Positions 37,277 through 45,718 of a stretch of 51,152 bases of DNA are shown here, piece after piece. The stretch is from Actinomycetota bacterium (GTDB lineage: Bacteria; Actinomycetota; Humimicrobiia; Humimicrobiales; Humimicrobiaceae): positions 1 to 51,152 of the forward strand of contig JAQUOE010000008.1 of NCBI GenBank assembly GCA_028717265.1. Reading direction: 5' to 3'. The notes under the pieces were generated by a model that was not told the DNA's origin, searched no databases, and saw only the letters and a list, made by a program, of their open reading frames with translations. Both the position numbers and the translations under genes were made by a program. Position 1 is the first letter of the stretch; each line of letters opens with the position of its first letter.

Positions 37277-38218
37277 TCAGGCCTCTCTTAACAGTAAAAA
37301 ATTAGCAATATTAACCAGCAATTCATAATCTATTTTCATACTCTTCAAGATAGTAATTGCCTTATTTATTTTATCGGCTGCAATTTCTTTTGATCGGGAA
37401 ATACCCCACATTTCAGGATAGGTATTTTTTCCTTTCAATGTAATCTTCCCTGCTTTTTCTCCCACCATATTGCTGTCAGCGGTCACATCTAAAATATCAT
37501 CGGTTATTTGAAAAGCAAGACCCAGATTTCTCGCATATTCAGTAAATTTTTCAAGATATTCATCACTTGTCCCGCATAACACTGCCGCACACCTGACGGA
37601 AGCGATTATTAATTTTCCTGTTTTTTTCTGGTGCATATATTCTAACTGCTTCGAATTCATTTTTTTACCGCTATAATAAACATCTATTACCTGACCGGCC
37701 ACCATGCCTTCGACGCCCGATGCATGGGCAATTTCCTCCAGGACTCTTATTTTTGTTCCATTATCCGTTTTTTGATATTTTATTATCAGACTGATTGCCT
37801 CTGCAAATAAAGCATCACCGGTAAGTATTGCTATATCTTCACTGAATTTCTTATGGCATGAAGGTTTGCCCCGTCTGAAATCGTCATTGTCCATAGAAGG
37901 AAGATCGTCATGTATAAGGGAGTAGGTATGGATAAATTCAATTGCACATGCAGTGGGAAGAAAGGCATGATAATCTTTCCCGATACTGATTGCCGTAAGC
38001 AAGCATAATACCGGTCTGAATCTCTTTCCGTTATTCTCTATACTGTATTCAATTGCATCCCTTAAAATTCCCGGAATTCTTTTATATTTTTTTATATAAT
38101 ATCTTAAGCTATCGTTTATTTCTTTTATTAAAAATTCCGGATAAAGCCCATTTTTATTTAAATCATTTATTTTTATGTCAGACATCAAAAATTTATTCCA
38201 TGGATGGAAGTATCTCAT
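37277..38218 (-). CDS. ispA: Polyprenyl (farnesyl/geranylgeranyl) diphosphate synthase
   Basis: Chain-elongating prenyltransferase condensing IPP with allylic diphosphates. The first Asp-rich motif is DDLPSMDNDDFRRGKP near residue 92, and the second is QITDDILDVTAD. GKRFRPVL and the KTGKLI motif are also present. Length 313 aa is slightly long because of the N-terminus; M1 is kept because its ATG overlaps the nusB stop as ATGA. Product chain length cannot be fixed by eye. Many relatives have xseA/xseB and dxs around this gene; none is seen here. Confidence 0.93.
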   Translation of the reverse strand: MRYFHPWNKFLMSDIKINDLNKNGLYPEFLIKEINDSLRYYIKKYKRIPGILRDAIEYSIENNGKRFRPVLCLLTAISIGKDYHAFLPTACAIEFIHTYSLIHDDLPSMDNDDFRRGKPSCHKKFSEDIAILTGDALFAEAISLIIKYQKTDNGTKIRVLEEIAHASGVEGMVAGQVIDVYYSGKKMNSKQLEYMHQKKTGKLIIASVRCAAVLCGTSDEYLEKFTEYARNLGLAFQITDDILDVTADSNMVGEKAGKITLKGKNTYPEMWGISRSKEIAADKINKAITILKSMKIDYELLVNIANFLLLREA

Positions 38219-38622
38219 CCATTCATATTATTTAAAATTTTTCCTAAAATACCATTTATAAATTTTGGAGTATCTTCTTTTTGTCCCAGACTTTTAGCAA
38301 TCTCTATAGCCTCGTCGACTGAAACCTTTAAAGGTATATCATCTTCATATAACATTTCATAAATAGCCACTCGTAAAATATTTCTATCGATAATCGCTAT
38401 TCTTTCAAGGGACCAATTTTTGACAACATCCATAATCATGCCGTCTATTCTTTTTTTATATTTATCCACTCCCTTTACCAGTTTTAAAGTAAACAGGTCG
38501 TATTCCTTACCTGCCATCGAATTACTTTCCAGGATCTCGTTTATTTTTTTTTCAAGCAAATCTCTTTGATACAATACTATTATTGCATTTTCTCTGCTTT
38601 TTCTTCTGGCAATCCTGGGCAT
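38215..38622 (-). CDS. nusB: Transcription antitermination factor NusB
   Basis: All-helical 135-aa protein that binds boxA RNA with NusE in rRNA antitermination. Family features are the basic start (ARRKSRENAIIVLYQRDL), WSLERIAIIDRNILRVAIYEMLYEDDIPLKVSVDEAIEIAKSLG and the terminal FINGILGKI. Length is typical. It follows efp by about 30 bases and overlaps ispA by 4 bases, the common efp-nusB order. Confidence 0.95.
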   Translation of the reverse strand: MPRIARRKSRENAIIVLYQRDLLEKKINEILESNSMAGKEYDLFTLKLVKGVDKYKKRIDGMIMDVVKNWSLERIAIIDRNILRVAIYEMLYEDDIPLKVSVDEAIEIAKSLGQKEDTPKFINGILGKILNNMNG

Positions 38623-38651
38623 GATCTTTAATATAATATATTTAATATTGA

Positions 38652-39212
38652 TCAGGTACTTATTCTGGTCAAATATTCCCCATTTCTGGTATCGATTTTT
38701 ATTACATCTCCGGTATTAATAAATAATGGGACCATGACTTTAGCTCCTGTTTCTATAACTGCGGGTTTAAAACTTGAACTTACCGTATCACCTTTTATTC
38801 CCGGTTCGGTTTTTACTACCCTTGTTTCTATAGTAATGGGAAGATCTATCGAAATCGGTTTTCCCTTATAAAATATAACTGCCAGTTCCATATTTTCCAT
38901 TAAATAATCTTTCTGGTCCTCAAGTATTTTTTCGCTTAGCTGGATCTGTTCATATGTCCCGGTATCCATGAAATTATAATGCTGATCCTTATACAGGTAC
39001 TGCATTCTTTTAGTTTCCAGTATCGCCTGTTCCATTTTCTCACCTGCCCGAAAAGTTTTTTCGATAATGGTTCCTGTGCTCAGATCCTTTAATTTCGTCC
39101 TGACAAAAGCGCCGCCTTTGCCGGGCTTTACATGTTGGAAATACAATATTTTGTATAACTCACTATCATATACTATTGTCATTCCGTTCTTAAAATTACT
39201 GGTGTTTATCAT
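38652..39212 (-). CDS. efp: Elongation factor P
   Basis: Three-domain translation factor that relieves stalling at polyproline. The loop that is modified in many bacteria reads HVKPGKGGAFVRTKLK near residues 28-43. The C-terminal OB domain has VKTEPGIKGDTVSSSFKPAVIETGAKVMVPLFI and ends in the family-typical IDTRNGEYLTR. Length 186 aa is normal. It has a good AAGGA ribosome site and is preceded by an M24 peptidase, a widely conserved pair. The polyproline-poor but FN3-rich surface proteins nearby give no special hint of dependence. Confidence 0.97.
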   Translation of the reverse strand: MINTSNFKNGMTIVYDSELYKILYFQHVKPGKGGAFVRTKLKDLSTGTIIEKTFRAGEKMEQAILETKRMQYLYKDQHYNFMDTGTYEQIQLSEKILEDQKDYLMENMELAVIFYKGKPISIDLPITIETRVVKTEPGIKGDTVSSSFKPAVIETGAKVMVPLFINTGDVIKIDTRNGEYLTRIST

Positions 39213-39244
39213 ATATTTCCTTACATTTTTCTATAATTGCATAT

Positions 39245-40357
39245 TTAATCCGATATAAAAAAAACTTTACTTGAATTGCTCAATATCTCACAGCCGTTCT
39301 TCTTTACCAGAACCGTATCCTCTATTCTTACACCGCCGAAATTTTCTATATAGACACCGGGTTCGATAGTTATGACCATATTTTCTTTCAAAAATGCTTT
39401 GCTTTTGCTACCTATTACCGGGTCCTCATGTATCTCCAGGCCCACCCCATGACCAAGTCCATGGCCAAAATTATCTCCGTAACCTTTCGACTTTATTAAC
39501 TTTCTTGCTGCGTTATCCAGATCCCGGCAACTGATACCTTCCCTGCATTCTCCGATTGCCAGGAGCTGTGCCTCTAAAACTATATCATAAATTTTCTTAA
39601 ATTCATTACAAATTTTATTACTTCTGATACAAATCGTTCTCGTCATATCAGAGCAATAATTTTCGAATTTGCACCCGAAATCCATAAGTATCAAACCTTT
39701 TTTTATCTTCGTTTTCCCTGGTATATAATGAGGTATGGAAGAATTCTTATCATAGGCAACAATTATATCGAACGATTTACCGCCGGAATTATTTTTTATC
39801 ATCAGCTCTTCCATCCTGCATGCAAGTTCTATTTCTTTATATGTGTTTATTTCAGATGCATCTGGATCAATTATATCCTGATAAACCTTATCGGCTATCC
39901 TGCATGCTTTCCTGATACTGGTTATTTCGATTTCGTCTTTTATAACTCTTAATTTTTCAATCACGCCTTCGATACCTGCAAGTTTTTTGCTCTGTTCCAA
40001 TAATAATTTCTCTAATCTGTTAAAATCTGCAAAACTTATATTCTTTCCGTTTAACTTCAAGCTCTTAAAACTATGACCTTCCAATATTTCAGCAAGTTTA
40101 CCGAATTTATTTTTCCTGCAGCATACTATTTTTATATTTTTAATATTAATTGATTTTTTCGCCTGTTCCAGATATATAAAATGGACCAGCAGATAAAGGC
40201 TATCCCCTGTAAGCAGCAACAGGCTTCCTGAATCTTTGCCATAAAAACCGGTGAGGTAGAAAATATTTTCGTCACCGGTTATTAAATAACTTTGAACTCC
40301 TTTTTCTTTAAGGAAATTTTTTAACTTTCCAATCCTTGAAGTAAATAACTCAACCAC
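39245..40357 (-). CDS. pepQ: M24 Xaa-Pro dipeptidase / aminopeptidase
   Basis: Metal-dependent pita-bread peptidase of 370 aa that removes residues next to proline. The N-terminal creatinase-like domain (1-130) precedes the catalytic domain. Metal ligands appear as MDFGCKFENYCSDMTRT (two Asp), GHGLGHGVGLEIHEDP (His), ITIEPGVY (Glu) and GVRIEDTVLV (Glu). The start is GTG. It stands directly upstream of efp, as in many Gram-positive genomes. PepP and PepQ cannot be separated confidently from sequence alone. Confidence 0.92.
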   Translation of the reverse strand: MVELFTSRIGKLKNFLKEKGVQSYLITGDENIFYLTGFYGKDSGSLLLLTGDSLYLLVHFIYLEQAKKSINIKNIKIVCCRKNKFGKLAEILEGHSFKSLKLNGKNISFADFNRLEKLLLEQSKKLAGIEGVIEKLRVIKDEIEITSIRKACRIADKVYQDIIDPDASEINTYKEIELACRMEELMIKNNSGGKSFDIIVAYDKNSSIPHYIPGKTKIKKGLILMDFGCKFENYCSDMTRTICIRSNKICNEFKKIYDIVLEAQLLAIGECREGISCRDLDNAARKLIKSKGYGDNFGHGLGHGVGLEIHEDPVIGSKSKAFLKENMVITIEPGVYIENFGGVRIEDTVLVKKNGCEILSNSSKVFFISD

Positions 40358-40403
40358 TTTTACCTGAAATTATTCTATCGTTTTTCATATAACTAAAAAT
40401 ATA

Positions 40404-41987
40404 TCAATCTATCACTTCCTGCCATTCACCTTTAGTAATTGTAACTCCTCCTCCACCACCGGAGGAACTGCCCGGCAATTCGGAAGGCAAGTATTCCGAT
40501 ATATCATCCTCGAAGCAGACTTTAGAAAAAGCATTATTGATATCCAGAATACCGCCTGCAATTAACGTACCCCTTACCACACCTACTAACATTTTTATAT
40601 TTCCTTTTGCAATTGCAACTACATATATATTCGGACTGCTACAGCTTGGAGGTTGAACCCAGTAATCGAAAATATCAAATTCAATCTTTCCATTTGATAT
40701 AAGTACCAGTAAAGTATCTTCCGGAAAATCATTTACATTTAAAGGTATAAGTTTTGTAAAAGTCTTTATGTCTCCTGTGGTATAAATAATACCTTTCCCT
40801 TTATAATATGTAGTATTTACAGATTTAGGCCACCAGGAATTGCCTCCGATCTGAAGATTACCATTTATAATGACATTTCCATGAACTTCCAATATATATT
40901 TTCCACTGGCATCTTTTGTAAAACTTAAACTATTTCCACCCGAAGATCGGCTGTATGGGATAAAAGGACCTGTTTCTGTTCCTTCTAATTTTAAGTTACC
41001 GTCTATATTTAACGCAGAACCCTGAACATCTGAATAGTACTCGTTTATCAAATCAGCCACATTATACACTGGATCAACAAAAGTATACGTAAGACTGTCA
41101 TCTCGCGTGGCATATATCGGTGTCCAGGGATAAGAGGTGACTGTTCCGGGACATGACAGAATCAACTCCCTTCCTGATTCTCCTATCCGCGCACTTCCGC
41201 TCATATTGATATTACCCATTACAATCATCGGACTAATCAGGCTATCGTCTATGTAGGTCCCGCCGGACATTGTCAGGTTACCCGCTATATTAACCTGGCT
41301 GCCTTTTATTTTTGCACTGCCTTCCATCACAACATTTCCTCCAACGGACAGAGTATCCGGATTTATAATTGTTGCATCGCCGGACATATTTAAATTTCCC
41401 TTAACAACTACGGGGCCCGGATTATATTGCTGCGATATAAATGAACCTGCAGTAACATTAAGATCGCCTTCCGTGTAGAAAGGACCGTCCACTGGTTCAT
41501 AATTACCGCCAAAAGTTACTGTTTGACTAGTATAGACATAATCATAAATATCAAGTTCCGGACCCGCTTCTATGACATTTATCCTTACCCTGACTGTTCT
41601 TTCGCTTCCGCTTTTATCAATACCTTTGGATGTTATAATATAATAAGAAAGTCCGCCATTATCATGGTATTCGTAATTGATTTCAAAACTGCCCTGTATT
41701 TCACCGTTATCTTCTATTTCTCCGGTAATTGGACTTGATGGGATAGGGATACCTTCATTATAATATCTGTCTATATTCAGATACATGTTGGATATGCCCG
41801 ATTCCGCAAAGTTTAATGCTCTCAATTTATCTTTATCCTGCTCTGTAAAGCCAACATCACGGAAAATATAACCAACCATGGCCGTGGTCAATAAAATCAC
41901 AGCCAGTCCTATTATCAGTACCAGAATTGATATATTGCCCTTTTCCTCTTTATTTATAATAGATATTTTCTTCATCATAATAAACAT
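40404..41987 (-). CDS. PilX-like pilus protein with repetitive beta-helix-like body
   Basis: A 527-aa envelope protein. The N-terminus (about 1-70) resembles PilX: a short basic segment, a membrane helix ISILVLIIGLAVILLTTAMVGYIF and ALNFAESGISNMY. Residues about 165-400 carry repeated strands such as VVVKGNLNMSGDATI, VGGNVVMEGSAKI, NIAGNLTMSGGTYI and VMGNINMSGSARI. This is a short-period pattern like bactofilin or polymer-forming beta-helices. A Gly-rich run (SSGGGGG) precedes the last 12 residues. Third of three consecutive pilin-like genes. Likely a surface-exposed minor component or adhesin of the type IV pilus; exact role inferred. Confidence 0.75.
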   Translation of the reverse strand: MFIMMKKISIINKEEKGNISILVLIIGLAVILLTTAMVGYIFRDVGFTEQDKDKLRALNFAESGISNMYLNIDRYYNEGIPIPSSPITGEIEDNGEIQGSFEINYEYHDNGGLSYYIITSKGIDKSGSERTVRVRINVIEAGPELDIYDYVYTSQTVTFGGNYEPVDGPFYTEGDLNVTAGSFISQQYNPGPVVVKGNLNMSGDATIINPDTLSVGGNVVMEGSAKIKGSQVNIAGNLTMSGGTYIDDSLISPMIVMGNINMSGSARIGESGRELILSCPGTVTSYPWTPIYATRDDSLTYTFVDPVYNVADLINEYYSDVQGSALNIDGNLKLEGTETGPFIPYSRSSGGNSLSFTKDASGKYILEVHGNVIINGNLQIGGNSWWPKSVNTTYYKGKGIIYTTGDIKTFTKLIPLNVNDFPEDTLLVLISNGKIEFDIFDYWVQPPSCSSPNIYVVAIAKGNIKMLVGVVRGTLIAGGILDINNAFSKVCFEDDISEYLPSELPGSSSGGGGGVTITKGEWQEVID

Positions 41988-41999
41988 TTTTTAAAGCAT

Positions 42000-42581
42000 C
42001 TAAATTTTATTTCTTAAAGCAATCGAAGTTTTTAATTCCATAGTTCTCTCGCTTTCTGTTCCGCCCTGATCAATACTTAATTTGATCTCGATTATTTTTA
42101 TACTGGCCAGCTCCGTCTCATCAACCGTATCCATCCCGCCTTCGGGTATATCTATATCTGTATAATACGCGAATAAATTATTTTTAACTATATTATCAGC
42201 CACTATTTTCGCGCTTTCATTATCAACTTTTCTGTAAAGATTATAATGTCCGTCTGCATCTGCAAGATAATAATTTAAAATCTCATAATCACCATCGGAA
42301 TCCACATCACTTTGAAATATTATTTCATCATTTTCAGCCTTGGTTAGATTGACGGCTTCCCTTAAATCTTTACTTATTCTATACATTGTAACCCTTGAAT
42401 CAATACCGGAAGTGGTTATTTCGATAACATCTCTTGAAGTATTTGTAGAAATAATAAATGTAGCCGAAATCATACTTACCACCACGATAATCAGTACCAT
42501 CACGATAAGTAATTCGATCAGCGTAAAACCTTCGGCACCTTTTACTTTTTTATCGAGTTGTGACTTCATTGCTTGGATCAC
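42000..42581 (-). CDS. PilW-like minor prepilin
   Basis: Type IV minor prepilin of 193 aa. The processing site is G|FTLIELLIVMVLIIVVVSMIS with Glu at +5, preceded by a short basic leader, so PilD can cleave and methylate it. The remainder is a single pilin head (about 45-193) with alternating strands and no recognisable extra domain. The frame opens at GTG 42581, behind a GGTGG ribosome site, or at ATG 42569; both overlap the end of the FN3 prepilin gene. Confidence 0.85.
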   Translation of the reverse strand: MIQAMKSQLDKKVKGAEGFTLIELLIVMVLIIVVVSMISATFIISTNTSRDVIEITTSGIDSRVTMYRISKDLREAVNLTKAENDEIIFQSDVDSDGDYEILNYYLADADGHYNLYRKVDNESAKIVADNIVKNNLFAYYTDIDIPEGGMDTVDETELASIKIIEIKLSIDQGGTESERTMELKTSIALRNKI

Positions 42582-44055
42582 TTAAAATACCACCCTGGTA
42601 AACAGCTTTTACATAAAAAGTATAATTGTTCCGTCCTATCCTATTACTAAAACTTCTGTTAGTAGTTCTTCCTACTTCCACTCCTGCTCTGTATACTGCA
42701 TATTCGACAACAATAAGTTGTGTATCCGGTGCATCCCATGCCAGATTGACTCTTCTATTATTTCCAATTCCTGAGTACCCTGTAATGCGAAGATTCCGCG
42801 GAGGTGAATATGTACCGGTAGTCACTGTATTACTCGGACTGCTTTCTGTTCCATCCTCATAAATAGCCGTAATATGAAAATTATAATTACTGCTTCCTAT
42901 TATATTCTGGTAGTTTGTGTCAGCAGTCCTGCCTATTTCTATTGCGTTTCTATAAACTACATATTGAATGATTACCTGCTGGGTATCAGGCGCATCCCAT
43001 GCCAGATTAACTGTTCTATTATTTCCACTCCCCGAGTACCCGGTAATGTGAAGATTCCGCGGGGGCGAGTATGTTATAGTGGTAACTCCATTACTGGGAT
43101 CACTTATGATACCGCCTGCATAGACAGCTTTTATGTTAAAAGTATAATCACTATTTCCTATTATATTACTAAAAATTCTATTTGCAGTTCTTCCCACTTC
43201 TATATTATTTCTATATATTATGTATTGGTTAACTACAAGCTGGGTATCAGGCGCATCCCATGCCAGATTAACTGTTCTATTATTTCCACTCCCCGAGTAC
43301 CCGGTAATGTGAAGATTCTGCGGGGGCGAATATGTTTCGGTGGTTACAGTATTACCGGGTATACTTTCAATCCCGTCGGCATATAAAACAGTCACATAAA
43401 AACTATAAACAGTATTATTATTTCCGGGATTATTAATAAATAATTCCGTAGAAGCACTTCCTATCAATTCCCCATCCCTGTAGATTTTATAGTTATTTAT
43501 TTCCAATTCTGTATCGGGTGCTTCCCATACCAGTTTAATCTCTCTTGTCCCTCCGACAATTCCATCAGATTCGATACTCAGATTTTCCGGCGGTAAATAC
43601 CCGGGGATACCCTCCTGTTCTCCCATAGGATATATCTGTGTAATTACACTTAAAGGTACTTTCATGGGTTCTTTAAAAATATTTACCTTTACCTGTTTAT
43701 AACTGCTGTCCCCTACATACACACGGGTGACTTCGTAGCTTATGTCATAACCATCCTCTATTAACGCAGGATTATCCAATCCCCAGACCGGATTACCTGC
43801 CTGGTCCGTATACTCTATATCTTCATAATTCATTGCTCTTATAATATCGAGTTTTTCACTGGCAATTGCCTGTGCCCTGGTTTTTTCTCTGTTTATTTTT
43901 ATAGCATCAGCCGATAGAATTGTTCCTCTTACAAGAACCAGTGTAATTATAGAAATAACAAGTAAGGCAATTACTACTTCAACTAAAGTAAGGCCCTCCT
44001 GATTTTTAATATTGGATTTCTTTTTGTCGGAAAAATAAAAATACCCTTTTTTCAT
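42550..44055 (-). CDS. FN3-repeat prepilin (PilV-like)
   Basis: Large minor prepilin of about 501 aa from the preferred ATG at 44055, which has AAAGG upstream; the ORF track's TTG start overlaps aroQ and is less likely. The prepilin signature is G|LTLVEVVIALLVISIITLVLV near residue 21. A pilin-like head (about 60-150) is followed by four fibronectin type III domains (about 153-242, 243-329, 330-416, 417-501), recognisable by PPxNLxI, VNLAWDAPDT and the closing PSNxVTT. The last three are closely similar and share DNA-level repeats. Probably displayed at the pilus tip or along it as an adhesin or spacer. Confidence 0.86.
   Translation of the reverse strand: MKKGYFYFSDKKKSNIKNQEGLTLVEVVIALLVISIITLVLVRGTILSADAIKINREKTRAQAIASEKLDIIRAMNYEDIEYTDQAGNPVWGLDNPALIEDGYDISYEVTRVYVGDSSYKQVKVNIFKEPMKVPLSVITQIYPMGEQEGIPGYLPPENLSIESDGIVGGTREIKLVWEAPDTELEINNYKIYRDGELIGSASTELFINNPGNNNTVYSFYVTVLYADGIESIPGNTVTTETYSPPQNLHITGYSGSGNNRTVNLAWDAPDTQLVVNQYIIYRNNIEVGRTANRIFSNIIGNSDYTFNIKAVYAGGIISDPSNGVTTITYSPPRNLHITGYSGSGNNRTVNLAWDAPDTQQVIIQYVVYRNAIEIGRTADTNYQNIIGSSNYNFHITAIYEDGTESSPSNTVTTGTYSPPRNLRITGYSGIGNNRRVNLAWDAPDTQLIVVEYAVYRAGVEVGRTTNRSFSNRIGRNNYTFYVKAVYQGGILSDPSNEVTTR
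42978..43057 (-). repeat. Copy 1 of exact 80-bp repeat in the FN3 prepilin gene
   Basis: Identical over 80 bases to 43239-43318, at an offset of exactly 261 bases (87 codons, one FN3 domain). It encodes the ITGYSGSGNNRTVNLAWDAPDT part of one FN3 domain. Confidence 0.9.
43239..43318 (-). repeat. Copy 2 of exact 80-bp repeat in the FN3 prepilin gene
   Basis: Identical over 80 bases to 42978-43057. A third, diverged copy lies near 42718-42800. The 261-base period points to in-frame domain duplication or gene conversion. Confidence 0.9.
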
Positions 44056-44065
44056 TATAAGACCT

Positions 44066-44500
44066 TTAATTCTTATAGTAATCAAGGATATATAGAATAG
44101 CTATTTTATACACTTCCATTCCCAATCCGCTAATAATCCCTCTGGCTGCAGGCGAGACTACGGATTTAGCTCTCCAATTTTCTCTGTTGAAAATATTTGA
44201 AATGTGAACTTCTATGGTCGGTATCCTGCATGCCAATATTGCATCGTGTATTCCATAGCTGTAATGAGTAAGTGCCCCCGGGTTTATTATTATGAAATCT
44301 ATCTTTCCAATACACTGGTGAATTTTATCGATAATCTCACCTTCATGATTGGATTGAAAATATGAAAGCTCCGCCTTATTTCCTGATAGTTCTTCCAACT
44401 CTTTTCTTATATCCTCAAAGCTTTTATTTCCATATATATTTTCTTCTCTTTGTCCCAATAGATTTAAATTAGGACCATTTATTATCATTATCTTCTTCAT
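44066..44500 (-). CDS. aroQ: 3-dehydroquinate dehydratase, type II
   Basis: Third step of the shikimate pathway, dehydrating 3-dehydroquinate. Type II signatures are INGPNLNLLGQRE at the N-terminus, FQSNHEGEIID, NPGALTHYSYGIHDAI and PTIEVHISNIFNREN. From the ATG at 44500 it is 144 aa, the usual length for this dodecameric enzyme; the longer TTG start in the ORF track adds ten residues not typical of the family. It follows aroB after a 68-base or longer AT-rich gap holding a perfect hairpin. Confidence 0.95.
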   Translation of the reverse strand: MKKIMIINGPNLNLLGQREENIYGNKSFEDIRKELEELSGNKAELSYFQSNHEGEIIDKIHQCIGKIDFIIINPGALTHYSYGIHDAILACRIPTIEVHISNIFNRENWRAKSVVSPAARGIISGLGMEVYKIAILYILDYYKN

Positions 44501-44562
44501 TTTTTTTATTGTGGTCCGTTCATAAAACAATCATAAAAAAACATTATATATTATATTTATAT

Positions 44563-44595
44563 AATCTTAATAAATATTTAATATTTATTAAGATT
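44563..44595 (-). repeat. Perfect 14-bp AT hairpin just after aroB
   Basis: AATCTTAATAAATA and its exact complement flank a five-base loop, starting three bases past the aroB stop. On the minus strand it is followed about 20 bases later by TTTTTTT. It may be a weak terminator, an RNA-processing site or an mRNA 3'-end stabiliser between aroB and aroQ. Confidence 0.5.
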
Positions 44596-44598
44596 TAT

Positions 44599-45714
44599 TT
44601 ATATATAATTATACATACTTTTCTTTATATTATCAATAATCACTCCCCTATCCACATCATATATAAAAACCGGTTTATTTATTCCTTTTATCAGAACAAA
44701 TTTATTTTGCATTGTTTTAAATTTTTTATCGTATTTTAACGCACAAACAATCTTATCTATATCGATTTCCGGAATCCGGTAAGGCAACTTCAATTTTTTA
44801 TATATTCCAAGGATCCACTCTTTTACTTCCTTTTTACAAAGACCCAGTGAAACCGAAATATCAATGGCAACTATCATCCCTGCACTTACGGCCTCCCCGT
44901 GACTCAAACCTTTAAATTCGAGCGCACTTTCTATGCAATGGCCGATAGTATGTCCGAAGTTAAGTAGATTTCTGTAACTTATATCAAATTCATCTTTCTG
45001 AGCCACCATTGCTTTTATGCTGCAGCACATATAAATTATTTCTCTAAAAATATCCGACCTGACCATTTCGAACAATCTATCTTCTTTTTTATCTTCGATA
45101 CTTTGAGACAGTTTATCCAGTATCTTTTTTTTGAAAATTATTCCATATTTCACAACTTCACCCAAACCGTTTATGATCTGCTTTTCTTCAAGGGTATGGT
45201 TAAATGTTGGATCGATAAATATCATATGAGGCTGATAAAAATTCCCTACTATATTTTTTATTCCGCTGTAGTTTACGGCAACTTTTCCCCCAATGCTGCT
45301 GTCTACCTGTCCGACAATAGTCGTGGGGCAATGTATGAGCCTGATCCCTCTTTGATAAGTTGAAGCCACAAAACCAGCCAGGTCTCCTATTACTCCTCCC
45401 CCGAATGCTGTTATAATATCATTTCTATGCACATTAAAATCAACCAGTTTGCCGAATATATACTCTGCCTTCTGAAGATTTTTATTTTCTTCACCATCCC
45501 TGATCACCACTATTTCATGAGGCAGTGAACATTTATCAAGCGTATTTTTTATATTGCTTTCATATATTCCAAACACTTTGTCATTGGTAACAAGTATAAT
45601 TTTTTCGGAATCTTTGAAATTCTTTCTAATTAGCAATGGGAAGTGTTCACTGAACTGTTGGCTTATATATATAGGATAATCTCTGGCTTTGGTTTTGGCG
45701 GTAATAATTCTCAT
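44599..45714 (-). CDS. aroB: 3-dehydroquinate synthase
   Basis: Second shikimate step, cyclising DAHP to 3-dehydroquinate with NAD and a divalent metal. Motifs are GGGVIGDLAGFVASTYQRGI, PTTIVGQVDSSIGGKVAVN, and metal ligands in GLGEVVKYG (Glu), NFGHTIGHCIE (His) and LSHGEAVS (His). Length 371 aa is normal. It follows aroK by four bases. Linkage of aroK-aroB to pil genes is well known in Proteobacteria and recurs here in a Gram-positive-looking genome. Confidence 0.96.
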   Translation of the reverse strand: MRIITAKTKARDYPIYISQQFSEHFPLLIRKNFKDSEKIILVTNDKVFGIYESNIKNTLDKCSLPHEIVVIRDGEENKNLQKAEYIFGKLVDFNVHRNDIITAFGGGVIGDLAGFVASTYQRGIRLIHCPTTIVGQVDSSIGGKVAVNYSGIKNIVGNFYQPHMIFIDPTFNHTLEEKQIINGLGEVVKYGIIFKKKILDKLSQSIEDKKEDRLFEMVRSDIFREIIYMCCSIKAMVAQKDEFDISYRNLLNFGHTIGHCIESALEFKGLSHGEAVSAGMIVAIDISVSLGLCKKEVKEWILGIYKKLKLPYRIPEIDIDKIVCALKYDKKFKTMQNKFVLIKGINKPVFIYDVDRGVIIDNIKKSMYNYI

Positions 45715-45718
45715 CTAT

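Noticed and set aside
42978-43318. The regular repeats as a CRISPR or mobile repeat array
   Set aside because: They lie in frame within FN3 domains with an 87-codon period and encode conserved protein; spacing and content are not CRISPR-like.
42874-43386. 170-aa plus-strand ORF opposite the FN3 prepilin gene
   Set aside because: It is a repeat-containing shadow of the FN3 codons: its internal repetition follows the 261-base DNA repeat, and it has no ribosome site or family resemblance.
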